Shown here one piece after another: positions 51,909 to 62,116 of a stretch of DNA of 64,000 nucleotides (positions within the stretch are counted from its first letter, which is position 1; the number at the start of each line of letters is the position of its first letter). The notes under the pieces are model-generated. The model was not told the DNA's origin, searched no databases, and saw nothing but the letters and a program-made list of their open reading frames with translations. The translations under genes were made by a program, and so were the position numbers. The stretch is from Rhodoferax sp. (lineage in GTDB: Bacteria; Pseudomonadota; Gammaproteobacteria; Burkholderiales; Burkholderiaceae_C), in the NCBI RefSeq assembly GCF_025354435.1, contig NZ_JANXMU010000036.1, positions 62,001 to 126,000 of the forward strand, read 5' to 3'.

Positions 51909-54497
51909 TCAGGACAGGCTGTCCAGGAACTTCTGTGCCTTGGCGCGCAGCGCGCCGGTGGCTTCTTCCAGCACTTCTTCGGCCAAGGCACGGGCACCGT
52001 CTTCGTCGCCGATGGAGCTGAATTCTTCGGCCAGCGACAGCTTGGTAGCCAAGGGGTCGTTTTCGTCGATATCTGCTTCGCCTACTTCGGGCGCCAGTTC
52101 AGCGGCAGCGGCGGGCAGCGGGTCTTCCAGGTCGAGCGATAAGGAGCTCAGGTCGAATGCAATGGCCCCAGGCGCATCGTTTGCCAATGGTGGCTGGGCC
52201 GCATCCGCAGCAGCTACCGAGAGGGGGCTGGATGCCGTGCTCAGGTCCAGGTCAAAGTCCAGGCCGTCAAACGGTGCATCTTCGGGCGCGTTGGGCAAGT
52301 CCAGTGCGGCCGGTACGGTGAGCGACGAGGCCAAGGGGTCCGACACGCGCGGTGCAACGGGGGCCTCGGTGGTGGCGTGCAGATCGCTGTCCAGAAAGTC
52401 CAGGTCCAGATCGAGGTCCAGGCCTTCGAGTCCGGCGGGTGGATCCATTGCGGGCTGGGGCGTAAAGCCGGACATGGGCGCTTCGGCCGGGGGCTCGACG
52501 CGCAGGCTGTTCATCCAGTCGGGGCTATCGGTGGCGGTGGCCACGCCGGTGTGCTCGGCCGACTGGTACAGGCTGTTGGCGGGCTCCAGGCCGTGGCCCA
52601 TGGCGGCAATGCGCTCCCATTCGGGGCCTTGTCCGCTGGTGAGTGCATGGGCTACCGCGGCCAGGCCTGCAAAGTTGGCGGCATCGCGGCGCTTGGCGTA
52701 AATCTCCAGCAGCTTGCTGTGGATGGCGATGCGCTCGGGCGTGGCACGCAACGCTTCCTTGAGTATTTCTTCGGCCTGCAGGTCCCGGCCATAGGCTAGG
52801 TAGACATCGGCTTCGGCCACTGGATCGACATCGCTGGCGGCATCGAGTTGGCTGGGCGAATACGACATGCTGGACGCGGGCGCATCTTCTGCATGGGTGT
52901 CCACGCGCTGACCGCCGCTGGCACCAAAGAAAGAGTCGGCCTGCAGGCGGCTTTCCAGGAACGAGCTGTCGGCGCTGGCCAACTGCTTGCGCCGCCGGGC
53001 GCTGTACACGCCGTAGCCGCCCAGCAAGGCAATCAAACCGGCACCAGCCAACGCCAGGGGATTGTCGCGCAGCGTGTCGATCCAGCTGCCGGACTCTTCA
53101 ACGGCAGGTGCGGGCGCGGGCGCACTGGCGGCGGATGCCGGAGCAGAGGCTGGCGCGGCAACCGGTGCAGCGGGTTCAGAGGCAGGCGTGGATGCCGCCG
53201 AGGCCGCAGCCACGGGCGCGGATACGGGGGCTGCAGGTTCTGTGGCTGCCGATGCCACAAGGGGCGCAGGTACGGGTACGGCCACGGGAATCGCGGGCAG
53301 CTCCACTGCTGGTGCTTTGGCCACACTGGCGACCGGCGCGGGTGGCACTACGGTGGACGCCCCCAGCTTGTTCAACTCGGTGATGTTCTTGGCGAGTTCG
53401 GCGACACGGGCCGTAGCCTCTTTGTCGGCTTTGTCGCGGGCAATTTTGTCTTCGTCGGTTTTGCTCTTGAGCGCGCCTTTGGACAGAGTCAGCTTGTCGG
53501 GTGCAGCGGTGGATGGCTTTTTCTCATCGACCTGGGCTTGCACTTTGCCGCTGGCTTTGCGGTCGGCCTCAGCCACCTGTACTGCGGGTGCACCACCGGC
53601 CAGTTTGCTGCGGAAGGCGTTGAAGTCGCGGCTTTGCGCGGTGATGATTTGGGTGGCTTCCACCGGTGCGGTGCTGCTGGCCTGGCTGGCATCGGGCAGG
53701 TTCAGCACGGAACCGGCCTTGACCCGGTTCACGTTGCCGTTGATGAAGGCATTTGGGTTGGCGCGCAGCATGGCCACCAGCATTTGGTCCAGCGACACGC
53801 TGGTGGGCTTGCTGGCACTGGCAATCTTGCTGGCCGTGTCGCCGGCTTTCACCGTGACCTGTTTGGCATCGCTGGCGGCAGGTTTGGCGGCTACGCTGGG
53901 GGCGCTGGGTTTAGGGGGCACGATGCGCGCCGGGGCGGCTGCAGCTGGGGTAGTGGCCGGTACCACGGCTGGGGCCGGTGCTACGGCGGCGGGGGCGGTA
54001 ATTTGCGGTGCGGTGGCCGTGGCTGTCGGGGCCTGGCGCGTTGAGGGCGGGTCTAGCAGGATGGTGTAGTCGCGGACGATCCGGCCCGAGGCCCAATTGA
54101 CCTGCAGAATCAGGTCGATAAACGGGTCGGTGACTGTGCGGCTGCTGCTCAGGTGCAAAAAGGATTTGCCATCGGCCCGGCGCTGCAGCACGATGCGCAG
54201 GTCGGCCAGTGCCGAGTTGTATTCCAGCCCGGCCGCGCGAAAAGCTTCGGCCGGAGCTACCTCGGGTTTGAGGCTGCTGGCTTCGTCGGTGGTGATATCG
54301 GGGAGCTCGATGTCAGCGCGTAGAGGCTCACCCAGACCGGACAACACCGTCATGCGGCCCAATGACAGCGCCATGGCATTGCCACTGGCCAGCCCTATCA
54401 GCGTCGCCACAACGGCCGCTGTGACAGCCGATGTCTTCCAGCGGGGTGCAGAAACAGGGCTTCTGGCGCTATCAACCGGGCAATTTTTGTTCATCAT
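51909..54497 (-). CDS. fimV: FimV-family peptidoglycan-binding pilus assembly protein
   Basis: An 862-aa inner-membrane protein. Signal/transit region (about 20-45), a FimV N-terminal domain (LSLGRMTVLSGLGEPLRADI to about 140), a LysM peptidoglycan-binding domain (about 212-262, VTVKAGDTASKIA), Ala/Pro/Val-rich linkers, a membrane helix (about 475-497, LALAGAGLIALLGGYGVYS), a TPR-like cytoplasmic part (about 550-610) and a C-terminal FimV domain (LATKLSLAEEFSSIGDEDGA). Needed for type IV pili and polar localisation in Pseudomonas. Start ATG 54497 (or 54494). A good promoter lies upstream. Confidence 0.93.
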   Translation of the reverse strand: MMNKNCPVDSARSPVSAPRWKTSAVTAAVVATLIGLASGNAMALSLGRMTVLSGLGEPLRADIELPDITTDEASSLKPEVAPAEAFRAAGLEYNSALADLRIVLQRRADGKSFLHLSSSRTVTDPFIDLILQVNWASGRIVRDYTILLDPPSTRQAPTATATAPQITAPAAVAPAPAVVPATTPAAAAPARIVPPKPSAPSVAAKPAASDAKQVTVKAGDTASKIASASKPTSVSLDQMLVAMLRANPNAFINGNVNRVKAGSVLNLPDASQASSTAPVEATQIITAQSRDFNAFRSKLAGGAPAVQVAEADRKASGKVQAQVDEKKPSTAAPDKLTLSKGALKSKTDEDKIARDKADKEATARVAELAKNITELNKLGASTVVPPAPVASVAKAPAVELPAIPVAVPVPAPLVASAATEPAAPVSAPVAAASAASTPASEPAAPVAAPASAPASAASAPAPAPAVEESGSWIDTLRDNPLALAGAGLIALLGGYGVYSARRRKQLASADSSFLESRLQADSFFGASGGQRVDTHAEDAPASSMSYSPSQLDAASDVDPVAEADVYLAYGRDLQAEEILKEALRATPERIAIHSKLLEIYAKRRDAANFAGLAAVAHALTSGQGPEWERIAAMGHGLEPANSLYQSAEHTGVATATDSPDWMNSLRVEPPAEAPMSGFTPQPAMDPPAGLEGLDLDLDLDFLDSDLHATTEAPVAPRVSDPLASSLTVPAALDLPNAPEDAPFDGLDFDLDLSTASSPLSVAAADAAQPPLANDAPGAIAFDLSSLSLDLEDPLPAAAAELAPEVGEADIDENDPLATKLSLAEEFSSIGDEDGARALAEEVLEEATGALRAKAQKFLDSLS

Positions 54498-54533
54498 TCG
54501 GGCATGCACTACGACACTGAAATAGGGAAAATC

Positions 54534-54562
54534 ACCATAACATCAATGTCTTAGGCTGACAA
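54534..54562 (-). promoter_or_regulatory. fimV promoter
   Basis: Minus strand TTGTCA (54557-54562), 17-bp spacer, TATGGT (54534-54539): sigma-70-like with 5/6 and 4/6 matches. Predicted start near 54527, giving a 30-nt leader. Confidence 0.6.
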
Positions 54563-54584
54563 GGTGATGTAAGGCGCTGGCGGC

Positions 54585-54610
54585 GCAACACTGGTTTTCA
54601 CCAGTGTTGC
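54585..54610. other. 10-bp perfect stem-loop between asd and fimV
   Basis: GCAACACTGG-TTTTCA-CCAGTGTTGC, perfect. No T run follows on either strand. It is just upstream of the fimV -35, so it could be an operator or mark the end of asd. Confidence 0.55.
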
Positions 54611-54656
54611 ATTAGGTTACATACTACCAAATGTCAGTTAACAGTCGGTAGCTGTG

Positions 54657-55793
54657 TTATGCACCAAGCAAGATCCGTAGCATGCGGCGCAAAGGTTCGG
54701 CCGCGCCCCACAGCAACTGGTCGCCAATGGTGAACGCACCCAGGTACTCGGGCCCCATGGCCAGCTTGCGGATGCGGCCCACCGGGATGCCCATGGTGCC
54801 GGTCACCGTCACGGGGGTCAGGTCTTTGACCGTGGCCTCGCGGGTGTTGGGCACCACGCGGACCCAGTCGTTGTCCTGGGCGATCAGGGCTTCGATGTCG
54901 GCCACAGGCACGTTCTTTTTCAGCTTGAAGGTCAGCGCCTGGCTGTGGCAGCGCATGGCACCCACGCGCACGCAGAAGCCGTCCACCGGGGTGATGGCCG
55001 TGCCAAAGCTGGGGCCTTGGCCGAGGATCTTGTTGGTTTCGGCACCGGCTTTCCATTCTTCCTTGCTGGAGCCGTCGCCCAGGTCTTTGTCGATCCAGGG
55101 GATCAGCGAGCCACCCAAGGGGGCGCCAAAGTTGGCGATTTCTGCCGCGCTCAGGTTTTGCTGTTTGGCCAGCACCTTGCGGTCGATTTCCAGGATGGCG
55201 GATTTGGGGTCGTCCAGCAGGGTGCGGACTTCAGCGTTCAGCGTGCCGAACTGCGTCAACAGTTCGCGCATGTGCTGGGCACCGCCGCCGGATGCAGCCT
55301 GGTAGGTCATGCTGGTCATCCATTCGACCAGGCCGGCCTTGTACAGCGCGCCCACGCCCATCAGCATGCAGCTGACGGTGCAATTGCCGCCGATCCAGTT
55401 CTTGCCGCCTTGGGTGAGGGCGTTCTTGATCACCGGCAGATTGACCGGATCGAGCACGATGACGGCGTTGTCTTCCATGCGCAGGGTGCTGGCAGCGTCG
55501 ATCCAGTGGCCGTTCCAGCCGGCAGCGCGCAACTTGGGGAAGACTTCGCTGGTGTAGTCGCCGCCCTGGGCGGTCAGGATGATGTCGCAGCGCTTGAGCG
55601 CGTCGATGTTGTACGCGTCTTGCAGCTTGGTTTCGTTCTTGGCCTGTGCCGGGGCCGGGCCACCGGCGTTGGAGGTGGAGAAGAACATCGGCTCGATCAG
55701 CGCAAAGTCGCCCTCGGCCTGCATGCGGTCCATCAACACCGAGCCGACCATGCCGCGCCAGCCCACCAAACCTACTAAGTTACCTACTTTCAT
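54657..55793 (-). CDS. asd: aspartate-semialdehyde dehydrogenase
   Basis: Makes aspartate semialdehyde for lysine, threonine, methionine and diaminopimelate; 378 aa, Gram-negative type. [14 protein letters not shown] binds NADP; the nucleophile Cys is in [22 protein letters not shown] carries the catalytic His. Starts 77 bp after leuB. Confidence 0.97.
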   Translation of the reverse strand: MKVGNLVGLVGWRGMVGSVLMDRMQAEGDFALIEPMFFSTSNAGGPAPAQAKNETKLQDAYNIDALKRCDIILTAQGGDYTSEVFPKLRAAGWNGHWIDAASTLRMEDNAVIVLDPVNLPVIKNALTQGGKNWIGGNCTVSCMLMGVGALYKAGLVEWMTSMTYQAASGGGAQHMRELLTQFGTLNAEVRTLLDDPKSAILEIDRKVLAKQQNLSAAEIANFGAPLGGSLIPWIDKDLGDGSSKEEWKAGAETNKILGQGPSFGTAITPVDGFCVRVGAMRCHSQALTFKLKKNVPVADIEALIAQDNDWVRVVPNTREATVKDLTPVTVTGTMGIPVGRIRKLAMGPEYLGAFTIGDQLLWGAAEPLRRMLRILLGA

Positions 55794-55825
55794 ACCATCG
55801 CCCTTTTAAAAAATGAGTTTTTTAG

Positions 55826-55846
55826 CCCCGGCTCGTCGAGCCGGGG
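55826..55846. other. GC-rich hairpin between leuB and asd
   Basis: CCCCGGCTC-GTC-GAGCCGGGG, a 9-bp perfect stem in the 77-bp gap. On the transcribed (minus) strand it is followed by CTAAAAAACTC, not a T run, so it is probably a processing or stability element and not a terminator. Confidence 0.5.
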
Positions 55847-55870
55847 GAGGGCGTGACGAACCGGGCTGGA

Positions 55871-56965
55871 TCAGCCTTTGGTTGTCTTGGTAATTGCGGC
55901 AACGACAGCGTCGCCCATTTCCCGCGTACCCACCTTGGTTGTGCCTGCGGAATAGATGTCCACGGTGCGCAAACCCTGGGCAAGCACGGATTGCACCGCA
56001 GACTCGATACGGTCGGCAGCGTCGGCTTGTTGGAGTGAGAAACGTAACATCATGGCAGCAGACAATATTGTAGCCAATGGATTGGCGATGCCCTTGCCCG
56101 CGATGTCCGGCGCGCTACCGTGGCTGGGCTCGTACAGGCCCTGATTCTGCGCATTCAGGCTGGCCGAGGGCAGCATGCCGATGGAGCCGGTGAGCATGGC
56201 CGCCGCGTCGCTGAGGATGTCGCCAAACATGTTGCCGGTGACGATCACGTCGAACTTCTTTGGGGCTTTGACCAATTGCATGGCCGCGTTGTCCACGTAC
56301 ATGTGATCCAGCGCCACGTCGGGGTATTCCTTACCCACCTCGGTGACCACGTCTTTCCAGAACTGGAAGGTTTCCAGCACATTGGCTTTGTCCACGCTGG
56401 TGACGCGTTTGTCACGTTTGCGGGCGGCCTGGAAGGCGACGTGGGCGATGCGCTCGATCTCCGGGCGGCTGTAGCGCATGGTGTCGAAGGCTTCTTCGGA
56501 ACCAGGAAAGTGACCGTCCACCGCAGTGCGACGGCCGCGTGGCTGGCCGAAGTAGATGTCGCCGGTGAGCTCGCGGATGATCAGGATGTCCAGACCGGCC
56601 ACCAACTCGGGCTTCAGGCTGGACGCATCCACCAGCTGCTCGTAGCAGATGGCGGGGCGGAAGTTGGCGAACAGGCCCAGGTTCTTGCGCAGGCCCAGAA
56701 TGGCTTGCTCGGGGCGCAGCGGGCGGTCCAGGGTGTCGTACTTCCAGTCGCCCACGGCACCGAACAGCACGGCATCGGATTCTTTGGCCAGCTTTAACGT
56801 GGCATCGGGCAGCGGGTGGCCGAACGCGTCGTACGCGGCACCGCCGACCAAAGCGGATTCCATCTCGAACGGCAGGTCCAGTACGTTCAGCACCTTGATG
56901 GCCTCGGCCATGATTTCCGGGCCGATACCGTCGCCGGGCAAGACGGCAATTTTGAGAGAAGTCAT
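55871..56965 (-). CDS. leuB: 3-isopropylmalate dehydrogenase
   Basis: Oxidative decarboxylation in leucine synthesis; 364 aa. [37 protein letters not shown], and [21 protein letters not shown] are diagnostic. Start ATG 56965; the region just upstream is the tail of a THR copy and shows no Shine-Dalgarno. Confidence 0.98.
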   Translation of the reverse strand: MTSLKIAVLPGDGIGPEIMAEAIKVLNVLDLPFEMESALVGGAAYDAFGHPLPDATLKLAKESDAVLFGAVGDWKYDTLDRPLRPEQAILGLRKNLGLFANFRPAICYEQLVDASSLKPELVAGLDILIIRELTGDIYFGQPRGRRTAVDGHFPGSEEAFDTMRYSRPEIERIAHVAFQAARKRDKRVTSVDKANVLETFQFWKDVVTEVGKEYPDVALDHMYVDNAAMQLVKAPKKFDVIVTGNMFGDILSDAAAMLTGSIGMLPSASLNAQNQGLYEPSHGSAPDIAGKGIANPLATILSAAMMLRFSLQQADAADRIESAVQSVLAQGLRTVDIYSAGTTKVGTREMGDAVVAAITKTTKG

Positions 56966-56973
56966 GTTCAAAA

Positions 56974-57035
56974 ATTTATAAGAAATAAGCCTGTAGCGTA
57001 GGTTCTATATACGCTAGTAGTTATGAAAAGTATAG
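56974..57035 (-). repeat. THR repeat copy between leuD and leuB
   Basis: Minus strand: CTATACTTTTCATAACTAC, hairpin II TAGCGTA-TATAGAACC-TACGCTA (perfect, compensatory against consensus), CAGGCTTATTTCTTATAAAT. It begins directly after the leuD stop and ends 8 nt before the leuB ATG. Confidence 0.9.
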
Positions 57036-57692
57036 TTAAACGCCAGCGACCATGGTGTGCGCCAACCAGGGCTTGGTGGCCAGACGCTCGGCTTCAAAGG
57101 CCTTGATCTTGTCGGACTGCAGCAGCGTCAGGCCGATGTCGTCAAAACCGTTGAGCAGGCAGTATTTGCGGAAAGCCTGCACCTCGAACGGCAGCTCTTC
57201 GCCCTGTGGCATCACGACCACCTGGCGTTCCAGGTCGATGGTCAGCGTATAGCCGGGGAAGGCCAGGCAGGCATCGAACAGCGCGGAGACTTGCGCCTCC
57301 GGCAGCACGATCGGCAGCAAGCCATTCTTGAAGCTGTTGTTGAAGAAGATGTCGGCGTAGCTGGGCGCGATGATGGCACGAAAGCCGTACTGGTCGAGCG
57401 CCCAAGGCGCGTGCTCGCGCGACGAGCCGCAGCCGAAGTTCTTGCGCGCCAGCAGCACCGAAGCGCCCTTGTAGCGCGGCTGGTTCAGCACGAAGTCGGG
57501 GTTGGGTTTGCGCGTGGCCGGGTCCTGGCCGGGGAAGCCCGCGTCCAGGTAGCGCCATTCGTCGAACAGATTCGGGCCAAAGCCGGTCTTGCGGATCGAC
57601 TTCAGAAACTGCTTGGGGATGATGGCGTCGGTGTCCACGTTTTCACGGTCCATCGGGGCCACCAGGCCCTGCACAACGGTAAATTTTTGCAT
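57036..57692 (-). CDS. leuD: 3-isopropylmalate dehydratase small subunit
   Basis: Partner of LeuC; 218 aa. [35 protein letters not shown] and [18 protein letters not shown] fit. Its ATG overlaps the entericidin stop (TAATG), so the two are coupled. Confidence 0.97.
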   Translation of the reverse strand: MQKFTVVQGLVAPMDRENVDTDAIIPKQFLKSIRKTGFGPNLFDEWRYLDAGFPGQDPATRKPNPDFVLNQPRYKGASVLLARKNFGCGSSREHAPWALDQYGFRAIIAPSYADIFFNNSFKNGLLPIVLPEAQVSALFDACLAFPGYTLTIDLERQVVVMPQGEELPFEVQAFRKYCLLNGFDDIGLTLLQSDKIKAFEAERLATKPWLAHTMVAGV

Positions 57693-57820
57693 TATTTGTT
57701 CGCCGCGCCTTCGATTTTCTCGCCTGCCTTCTGCACGTCCTGGCCCATGCCACGCATGGTGTTGCAACCGGCCAGGGTCAGGGCAAATGCGATGGCGATC
57801 AGGGTGGTGATTTTTTTCAT
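57692..57820 (-). CDS. entericidin A/B-type small lipoprotein
   Basis: A 42-aa lipoprotein: [19 protein letters not shown] is a lipobox signal, so Cys19 is the lipidated residue; the mature part [20 protein letters not shown] is the entericidin signature. Entericidins of E. coli form an antidote/toxin pair; here it is alone, between leuC and leuD, an arrangement I recall from Comamonadaceae. ATG 57820 with CAGGAAGACTCCC upstream. Role in the leu operon unknown. Confidence 0.88.
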   Translation of the reverse strand: MKKITTLIAIAFALTLAGCNTMRGMGQDVQKAGEKIEGAANK

Positions 57821-57839
57821 GGGAGTCTTCCTGCAGGGG

Positions 57840-59261
57840 TTAAGAAAATTGGCGGATATCGACGAAATGGCCGTGCACGGCGGCGGCGGCGGCCATGGCG
57901 GGACTGACCAGGTGGGTGCGGCCACCCGCGCCCTGGCGGCCTTCAAAGTTGCGGTTGCTGGTGGAGGCGCAGCGTTCGCCGGGCTCCAGCTTGTCGGAAT
58001 TCATGGCCAGGCACATCGAGCAGCCGGGTTCGCGCCACTCAAAACCGGCGGCGATGAAGATCTTGTCCAGGCCTTCGCGCTCGGCCTGTTCCTTGACCAG
58101 ACCGGAGCCGGGCACCACCAACGCCAGCTTGATGTTCTTGGCGATTTTTTGGCCCAGGTTTTTGACCACGGCGGCGGCTTCACGCATGTCTTCGATGCGG
58201 CTGTTGGTGCAGGAGCCGATGAACACTTTGTCTACGAAGATATCGTTCAGCGCCTTGCCGGGTGCTAAGTTCATGTAGGTCAGCGCGCGCTCGATGGCCA
58301 GGCGCTTGTTGCTGTCTTTTTCTTTCTCGGGATCGGGCACGCGGCCGTCGATGCCCAGCACCATCTCGGGCGAGGTCCCCCAGGTGACTTGCGGAATGAT
58401 CTGGCTGGCATCGAGATCGACCACCGCGTCGAAATGCGCGCCGGGGTCGCTGTGCAGCGTGCGCCAGTAGGCCGCAGCCGCATCGAACTCGGCTCCCTTA
58501 GGTGCCAGCAGACGGCCTTTGACGTAGTGCACGGTTTTTTCGTCCACCGCCACCAGGCCGGCGCGGGCACCGGCTTCGATGGCCATGTTGCAGACCGTCA
58601 TGCGGCCTTCCATGCTCAAGGCACGGATGGCCGAGCCGCCGAACTCGATGGTGTAGCCGGTGCCGCCCGCGGTGCCGATCTTGCCGATGATGGCCAGCAC
58701 GATGTCCTTGCCGCTGCAGCCTTTGGGCAGCGTGCCTTCGACGCGCACCAGCATGTTCTTGGCCTTTTTGGCCAGCAGGGTTTGCGTGGCCATGACGTGT
58801 TCGACCTCGCTGGTGCCGATGCCGTGCGCCAGCGCGCCAAATGCGCCGTGGGTGGAGGTGTGCGAATCGCCGCAGACCACGGTCATGCCGGGCAGGGTGG
58901 CGCCGTTTTCCGGGCCGATGACGTGGACGATACCTTGGCGTTTGGACAGGAACGGAAAGTACGCCGCCGCGCCGGACTCCTTGATGTTCGCATCCAGCGT
59001 CGTGATTTGCTCTTTGCTCACCTGGTCGGTAATGCCGTCGTAGCCCAGTTCCCAGCCGGTGGTGGGCGTGTTGTGGTCGGCGGTGGCGACGATGGAGCTG
59101 ATGCGCCAGACCTTGCGGCCCGCTTGGCGCAGACCTTCAAAGGCCTGCGGGCTGGTGACCTCGTGGACCAGGTGGCGGTCGATGTAGAGGATGGCAGTGC
59201 CGTCTTCTTCGGAGTGGACGACGTGTTCGTCCCAGATTTTGTCGTACAGGGTGCGTGCCAT
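57840..59261 (-). CDS. leuC: 3-isopropylmalate dehydratase large subunit
   Basis: Aconitase-family [4Fe-4S] enzyme, 473 aa. Cluster cysteines lie in [13 protein letters not shown] and [26 protein letters not shown] and [13 protein letters not shown] are standard. Start [15 protein letters not shown] with AAGAAG upstream; a longer frame to 59285 is unlikely. First gene of leuC-ecn-leuD-leuB-asd. Confidence 0.98.
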   Translation of the reverse strand: MARTLYDKIWDEHVVHSEEDGTAILYIDRHLVHEVTSPQAFEGLRQAGRKVWRISSIVATADHNTPTTGWELGYDGITDQVSKEQITTLDANIKESGAAAYFPFLSKRQGIVHVIGPENGATLPGMTVVCGDSHTSTHGAFGALAHGIGTSEVEHVMATQTLLAKKAKNMLVRVEGTLPKGCSGKDIVLAIIGKIGTAGGTGYTIEFGGSAIRALSMEGRMTVCNMAIEAGARAGLVAVDEKTVHYVKGRLLAPKGAEFDAAAAYWRTLHSDPGAHFDAVVDLDASQIIPQVTWGTSPEMVLGIDGRVPDPEKEKDSNKRLAIERALTYMNLAPGKALNDIFVDKVFIGSCTNSRIEDMREAAAVVKNLGQKIAKNIKLALVVPGSGLVKEQAEREGLDKIFIAAGFEWREPGCSMCLAMNSDKLEPGERCASTSNRNFEGRQGAGGRTHLVSPAMAAAAAVHGHFVDIRQFS

Positions 59262-59287
59262 TTTTGCTTCTTTCGTGGAATTCAATT

Positions 59288-60217
59288 TTATGCTTCTGGA
59301 CGGGCGCTGAGGTGGTCTAGTAGCAGCCGGGCGGTGACGGGCAGGGTCGAGAAATCGCGGGCCACCAGCCCAAACTGGCGGGTGGCCCAGGGGTCTTGCA
59401 GTGGCACGGCGGTGAGCTGGGGAATGTGCGTCAGTTCAAAGGCCCGTTGTGGCATCACGCCGATGCCCAGGCCGTTGGCAATCATGCGACACATGGAGTC
59501 CAGCCCAGCCACGTGGATGCGCAGTTTGATGCTGCGGCCCTGGGCGGCGGCGGCCTGGTGCATGGCCCGGTAGATCGAGCTGTTGGCCTGCAGGCCCACA
59601 TGGTCGAAATCCAGGCTTTCTTCAAAAAGAATAGCTGCTCGTGCAGAAAGGACGTGCGTAGATGGCACAACCAATACCAAATTGTCTTGCCGGTAGGGCC
59701 GGGTTTGCAGTGCGCCCACGCCGCCTTCGAGGTTGCAGATGCCCAGATCGGCCGCGCCTTCTTGCACCGCGCGGACGACTTCGGAGCTGAGGTGTTCTTC
59801 CAGGTCGATCTTGATCTGCGGGTGTTCGCGGCAGAACGCACCCAGGTCTTCGGGCAAAAACTGTACCACGGCGGAAATGCTGGCGTGGATGCGCACATGG
59901 CCGCGCACGCCAAAGGCGTATTCGCTGAGCTCGCCCTGCATTTTCTCCAGGCTGTAAAGCATGCTGCGCGCGTGGTGTAGCAGGCTTTCGCCCGCCGGGG
60001 TCAAATCCACGCCGCGGGTGTGGCGCACCAGCAGCGGCGTGCCCAGGGTGGCTTCCAGGTCGCTGAGGCGCTTGCTGACGGCGCTGGCCGCGATGAACTC
60101 GCGCTCCGCCGCGCGGCCAATGCTGCCCAGCTCGCACACGGCTACGAAGAGCTGGAGCGAAGTGAGGTCCATGCGGCGGGCGAAGTTGCGTTCGGTGGGT
60201 TGCATCGTGGTGGGCAT
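59288..60217 (-). CDS. LysR-family transcriptional regulator
   Basis: About 309 aa; the winged helix-turn-helix is [18 protein letters not shown] to [12 protein letters not shown], then a periplasmic-binding-protein-like effector domain. It is 26 bp upstream of leuC on the same strand, so it may be co-transcribed; the target is unknown. Start is uncertain (60217, 60205 or 60172). Residues about 183-201 ([13 protein letters not shown]) are encoded by an antisense THR copy (59616-59669). Confidence 0.9.
   Translation of the reverse strand: MPTTMQPTERNFARRMDLTSLQLFVAVCELGSIGRAAEREFIAASAVSKRLSDLEATLGTPLLVRHTRGVDLTPAGESLLHHARSMLYSLEKMQGELSEYAFGVRGHVRIHASISAVVQFLPEDLGAFCREHPQIKIDLEEHLSSEVVRAVQEGAADLGICNLEGGVGALQTRPYRQDNLVLVVPSTHVLSARAAILFEESLDFDHVGLQANSSIYRAMHQAAAAQGRSIKLRIHVAGLDSMCRMIANGLGIGVMPQRAFELTHIPQLTAVPLQDPWATRQFGLVARDFSTLPVTARLLLDHLSARPEA
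59616..59669 (+). repeat. THR repeat copy inside the lysR gene
   Basis: GCTTTCTTCAAAAAGAATAG, CTGCTCGTGCAGAAAGG, ACGTGCGTAGATGGC. Opposite to the gene. The 5' half matches well, the 3' half is diverged. Confidence 0.7.
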
Positions 60218-60309
60218 CGCGGTGTGCGATGGATAACTATTTTCCCGCCTTTAGAGGGTCTGTGTCGTCTTGATTCGCGATGACTGCCATCGCTCACGTG
60301 TACGCGTAG

Positions 60310-60372
60310 ATTTATATGTTTTAGGCTTCTAGCGCATATTTTACTTACACTAGTAGCTATTAAACTAATAGC
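60310..60372 (-). repeat. THR repeat copy between lysR and gltA
   Basis: Minus strand: GCTATTAGTTTAATAGC (perfect hairpin I), TACTAGTGTAAGTAAAATAT, GCGCTAGAAGCC, TAAAACATATAAA. Hairpin II pairs CTAGTGT with GCGCTAG (G-T pairs). Among the most complete copies. Confidence 0.92.
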
Positions 60373-60390
60373 ATTTGCGCACAGATATGC

Positions 60391-60425
60391 AAAAACCCGC
60401 CGACATGGCTGTCCGGCGGGTTTTT
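60391..60425 (-). terminator. intrinsic terminator of gltA
   Basis: AAAAACCCGCCG-ACATGGCTGT-CCGGCGGGTTTTT; symmetric, so it works for the leftward gltA transcript and could work the other way. Confidence 0.92.
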
Positions 60426-60460
60426 GGGGGGCGGTCTAGCGAACTAGATCAGCGTGTGGC

Positions 60461-61771
60461 TTAACGCGTAGCGATAGGCAGCACGTCACGCTTTTCCGAG
60501 CCGGTGAAAAGCTGGCGAGGGCGACCGATTTTGTATTCGGGGTCGCCAATCATTTCGTTCAGCTGGGCGATCCAGCCGGAGGTGCGGGCCAGGGCGAACA
60601 CGGCGGTGAACAGCGGCGTGGGGATGCCAATGGCGCGCTGCACGATGCCGGAGTAAAAATCGACGTTGGGGTAGAGCTTGCGCGAGACGAAGTAATCGTC
60701 TTCCAGGGCAATCTTTTCCAGGGCCATGGCCAGCTTGAACAGCGGGTCGTTCTCTAAGCCCAGCTCGGCCAGAACTTCCTTGCAGGTCTCTTGCATGAGC
60801 TTGGCGCGCGGGTCGTAGTTTTTGTACACACGGTGGCCAAAACCCATCAGCTTCACGCCGGAGTTCTTGTCCTTGACCTTTTCCATGAACTCGCCGACCT
60901 TGGACACGCCGCCCATTTTCTGGATGTCGGTCAGCATGTTCAGGCAGGCTTCGTTCGCGCCGCCGTGGGCAGGACCCCACAGGCAGGCCACACCGGCAGC
61001 GATGGCCGCAAACGGGTTGGTGCCCGACGAGCCGCACAGGCGCACGGTGGAGGTGGAAGCGTTTTGCTCGTGGTCGGCGTGCAGAATGAAGATGCGGTCC
61101 AGGGCGCGTTCCAGCACCGGGCTGACCACATATTCCTCGCACGGCGTGGCGAACATCATGTGCAAGAAGTTGCCTGCGTAGCTCAGGTTGTTCTTGGGGT
61201 ACATGTACGGCTGGCCGATGGTGTACTTGTAAGCCATGGCCACCAGCGTGGGCATCTTGGCGATCAGGCGGATGGCGGCGATTTCGCGGTGCTGCGGGTT
61301 CGTGATGTCGGTGCTGTCGTGGTAGAAGGCCGACAGCGCACCGACCAGCCCGGTCATGATGGCCATGGGGTGGGCATCCCGGCGGAAACCGCGCAGGAAG
61401 AACTGCATTTGCTCATTGACCATGGTGTGGTTGGTCACGAGCTTGGTGAAGTCGGCTTTCTGCGTGGGGTTGGGCAGCTCGCCGTACAGCAGCAGGTGAC
61501 AGGTTTCCATGAAGTCGCAGCCGGTGGCCAGTTGCTCGATGGGGTAGCCGCGGTAGAGCAGTTCGCCCTTGTCGCCGTCGATGTAGGTGATGGCCGACTG
61601 GCACGAAGCGGTGGACAAAAAGCCCGGATCGTAGGTGAACATGCCGGTCTGGGCGTAGAGCTTGCGGATGTCGACGACATCCGGCCCCACGTTGCCCTGG
61701 TACACCGGTAGGTCCACACTCGGGCTGCCGTTACTAAACGACAGAGTGGCTTTGTTATCTGCTAACTTCAT
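60461..61771 (-). CDS. gltA: citrate synthase (type II)
   Basis: First TCA-cycle enzyme; 436 aa, NADH-sensitive hexameric Gram-negative type. Catalytic residues are His in [10 protein letters not shown], His in [10 protein letters not shown], and Asp in [23 protein letters not shown] is standard. Follows sdhE by 12 bp and ends at a strong terminator. Confidence 0.98.
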   Translation of the reverse strand: MKLADNKATLSFSNGSPSVDLPVYQGNVGPDVVDIRKLYAQTGMFTYDPGFLSTASCQSAITYIDGDKGELLYRGYPIEQLATGCDFMETCHLLLYGELPNPTQKADFTKLVTNHTMVNEQMQFFLRGFRRDAHPMAIMTGLVGALSAFYHDSTDITNPQHREIAAIRLIAKMPTLVAMAYKYTIGQPYMYPKNNLSYAGNFLHMMFATPCEEYVVSPVLERALDRIFILHADHEQNASTSTVRLCGSSGTNPFAAIAAGVACLWGPAHGGANEACLNMLTDIQKMGGVSKVGEFMEKVKDKNSGVKLMGFGHRVYKNYDPRAKLMQETCKEVLAELGLENDPLFKLAMALEKIALEDDYFVSRKLYPNVDFYSGIVQRAIGIPTPLFTAVFALARTSGWIAQLNEMIGDPEYKIGRPRQLFTGSEKRDVLPIATR

Positions 61772-61783
61772 TTCATTGCCCTT

Positions 61784-62110
61784 TCAGCGGTTTCTCAACA
61801 TACTTAAAACTTCGTGCACGTCACTGCGGTCCAGCGCGGGTTCGACATCGGCAAGCGGCTTTCGTGCCAAGTGCAGGTCCAGCAGATCGTTATCACTCAA
61901 ATCCATTAGATCCAACATGGCTTGCCCCTGGCTGACAGTCAGCGTGTCGGCAAACTTTTGGAAGAAGCGTTCGATGTACAAGTCGTTTTCCAGCAAACCC
62001 CGGCGGCAGCGCCAGCGCAGTTTGCTGAGAGCCCGCTCACCGAGCAAGTCCGAACCGGCAGCAGCGACAGGAGCGGCCGGTTCGGTAGAGGGGGAAAGTG
62101 GTTGCACCAA
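61784..62110 (-). CDS. sdhE: FAD assembly factor SdhE
   Basis: A 108-aa DUF339 protein that helps attach FAD to SdhA. The RGxxE motif is RRGLLEND and the fold continues with LDLSDNDLLDLHL. An Ala/Pro-rich N-terminal extension of about 25 residues precedes it. Lies 6 bp after sdhB, consistent with its role on the sdhA product. Confidence 0.95.
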   Translation of the reverse strand: MVQPLSPSTEPAAPVAAAGSDLLGERALSKLRWRCRRGLLENDLYIERFFQKFADTLTVSQGQAMLDLMDLSDNDLLDLHLARKPLADVEPALDRSDVHEVLSMLRNR

Positions 62111-62116
62111 TAGCCC

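Noticed and set aside
55826-55846. Hairpin between leuB and asd as terminator
   Set aside because: The strand transcribed has an A run instead of a T run after the stem, so intrinsic termination is unlikely.
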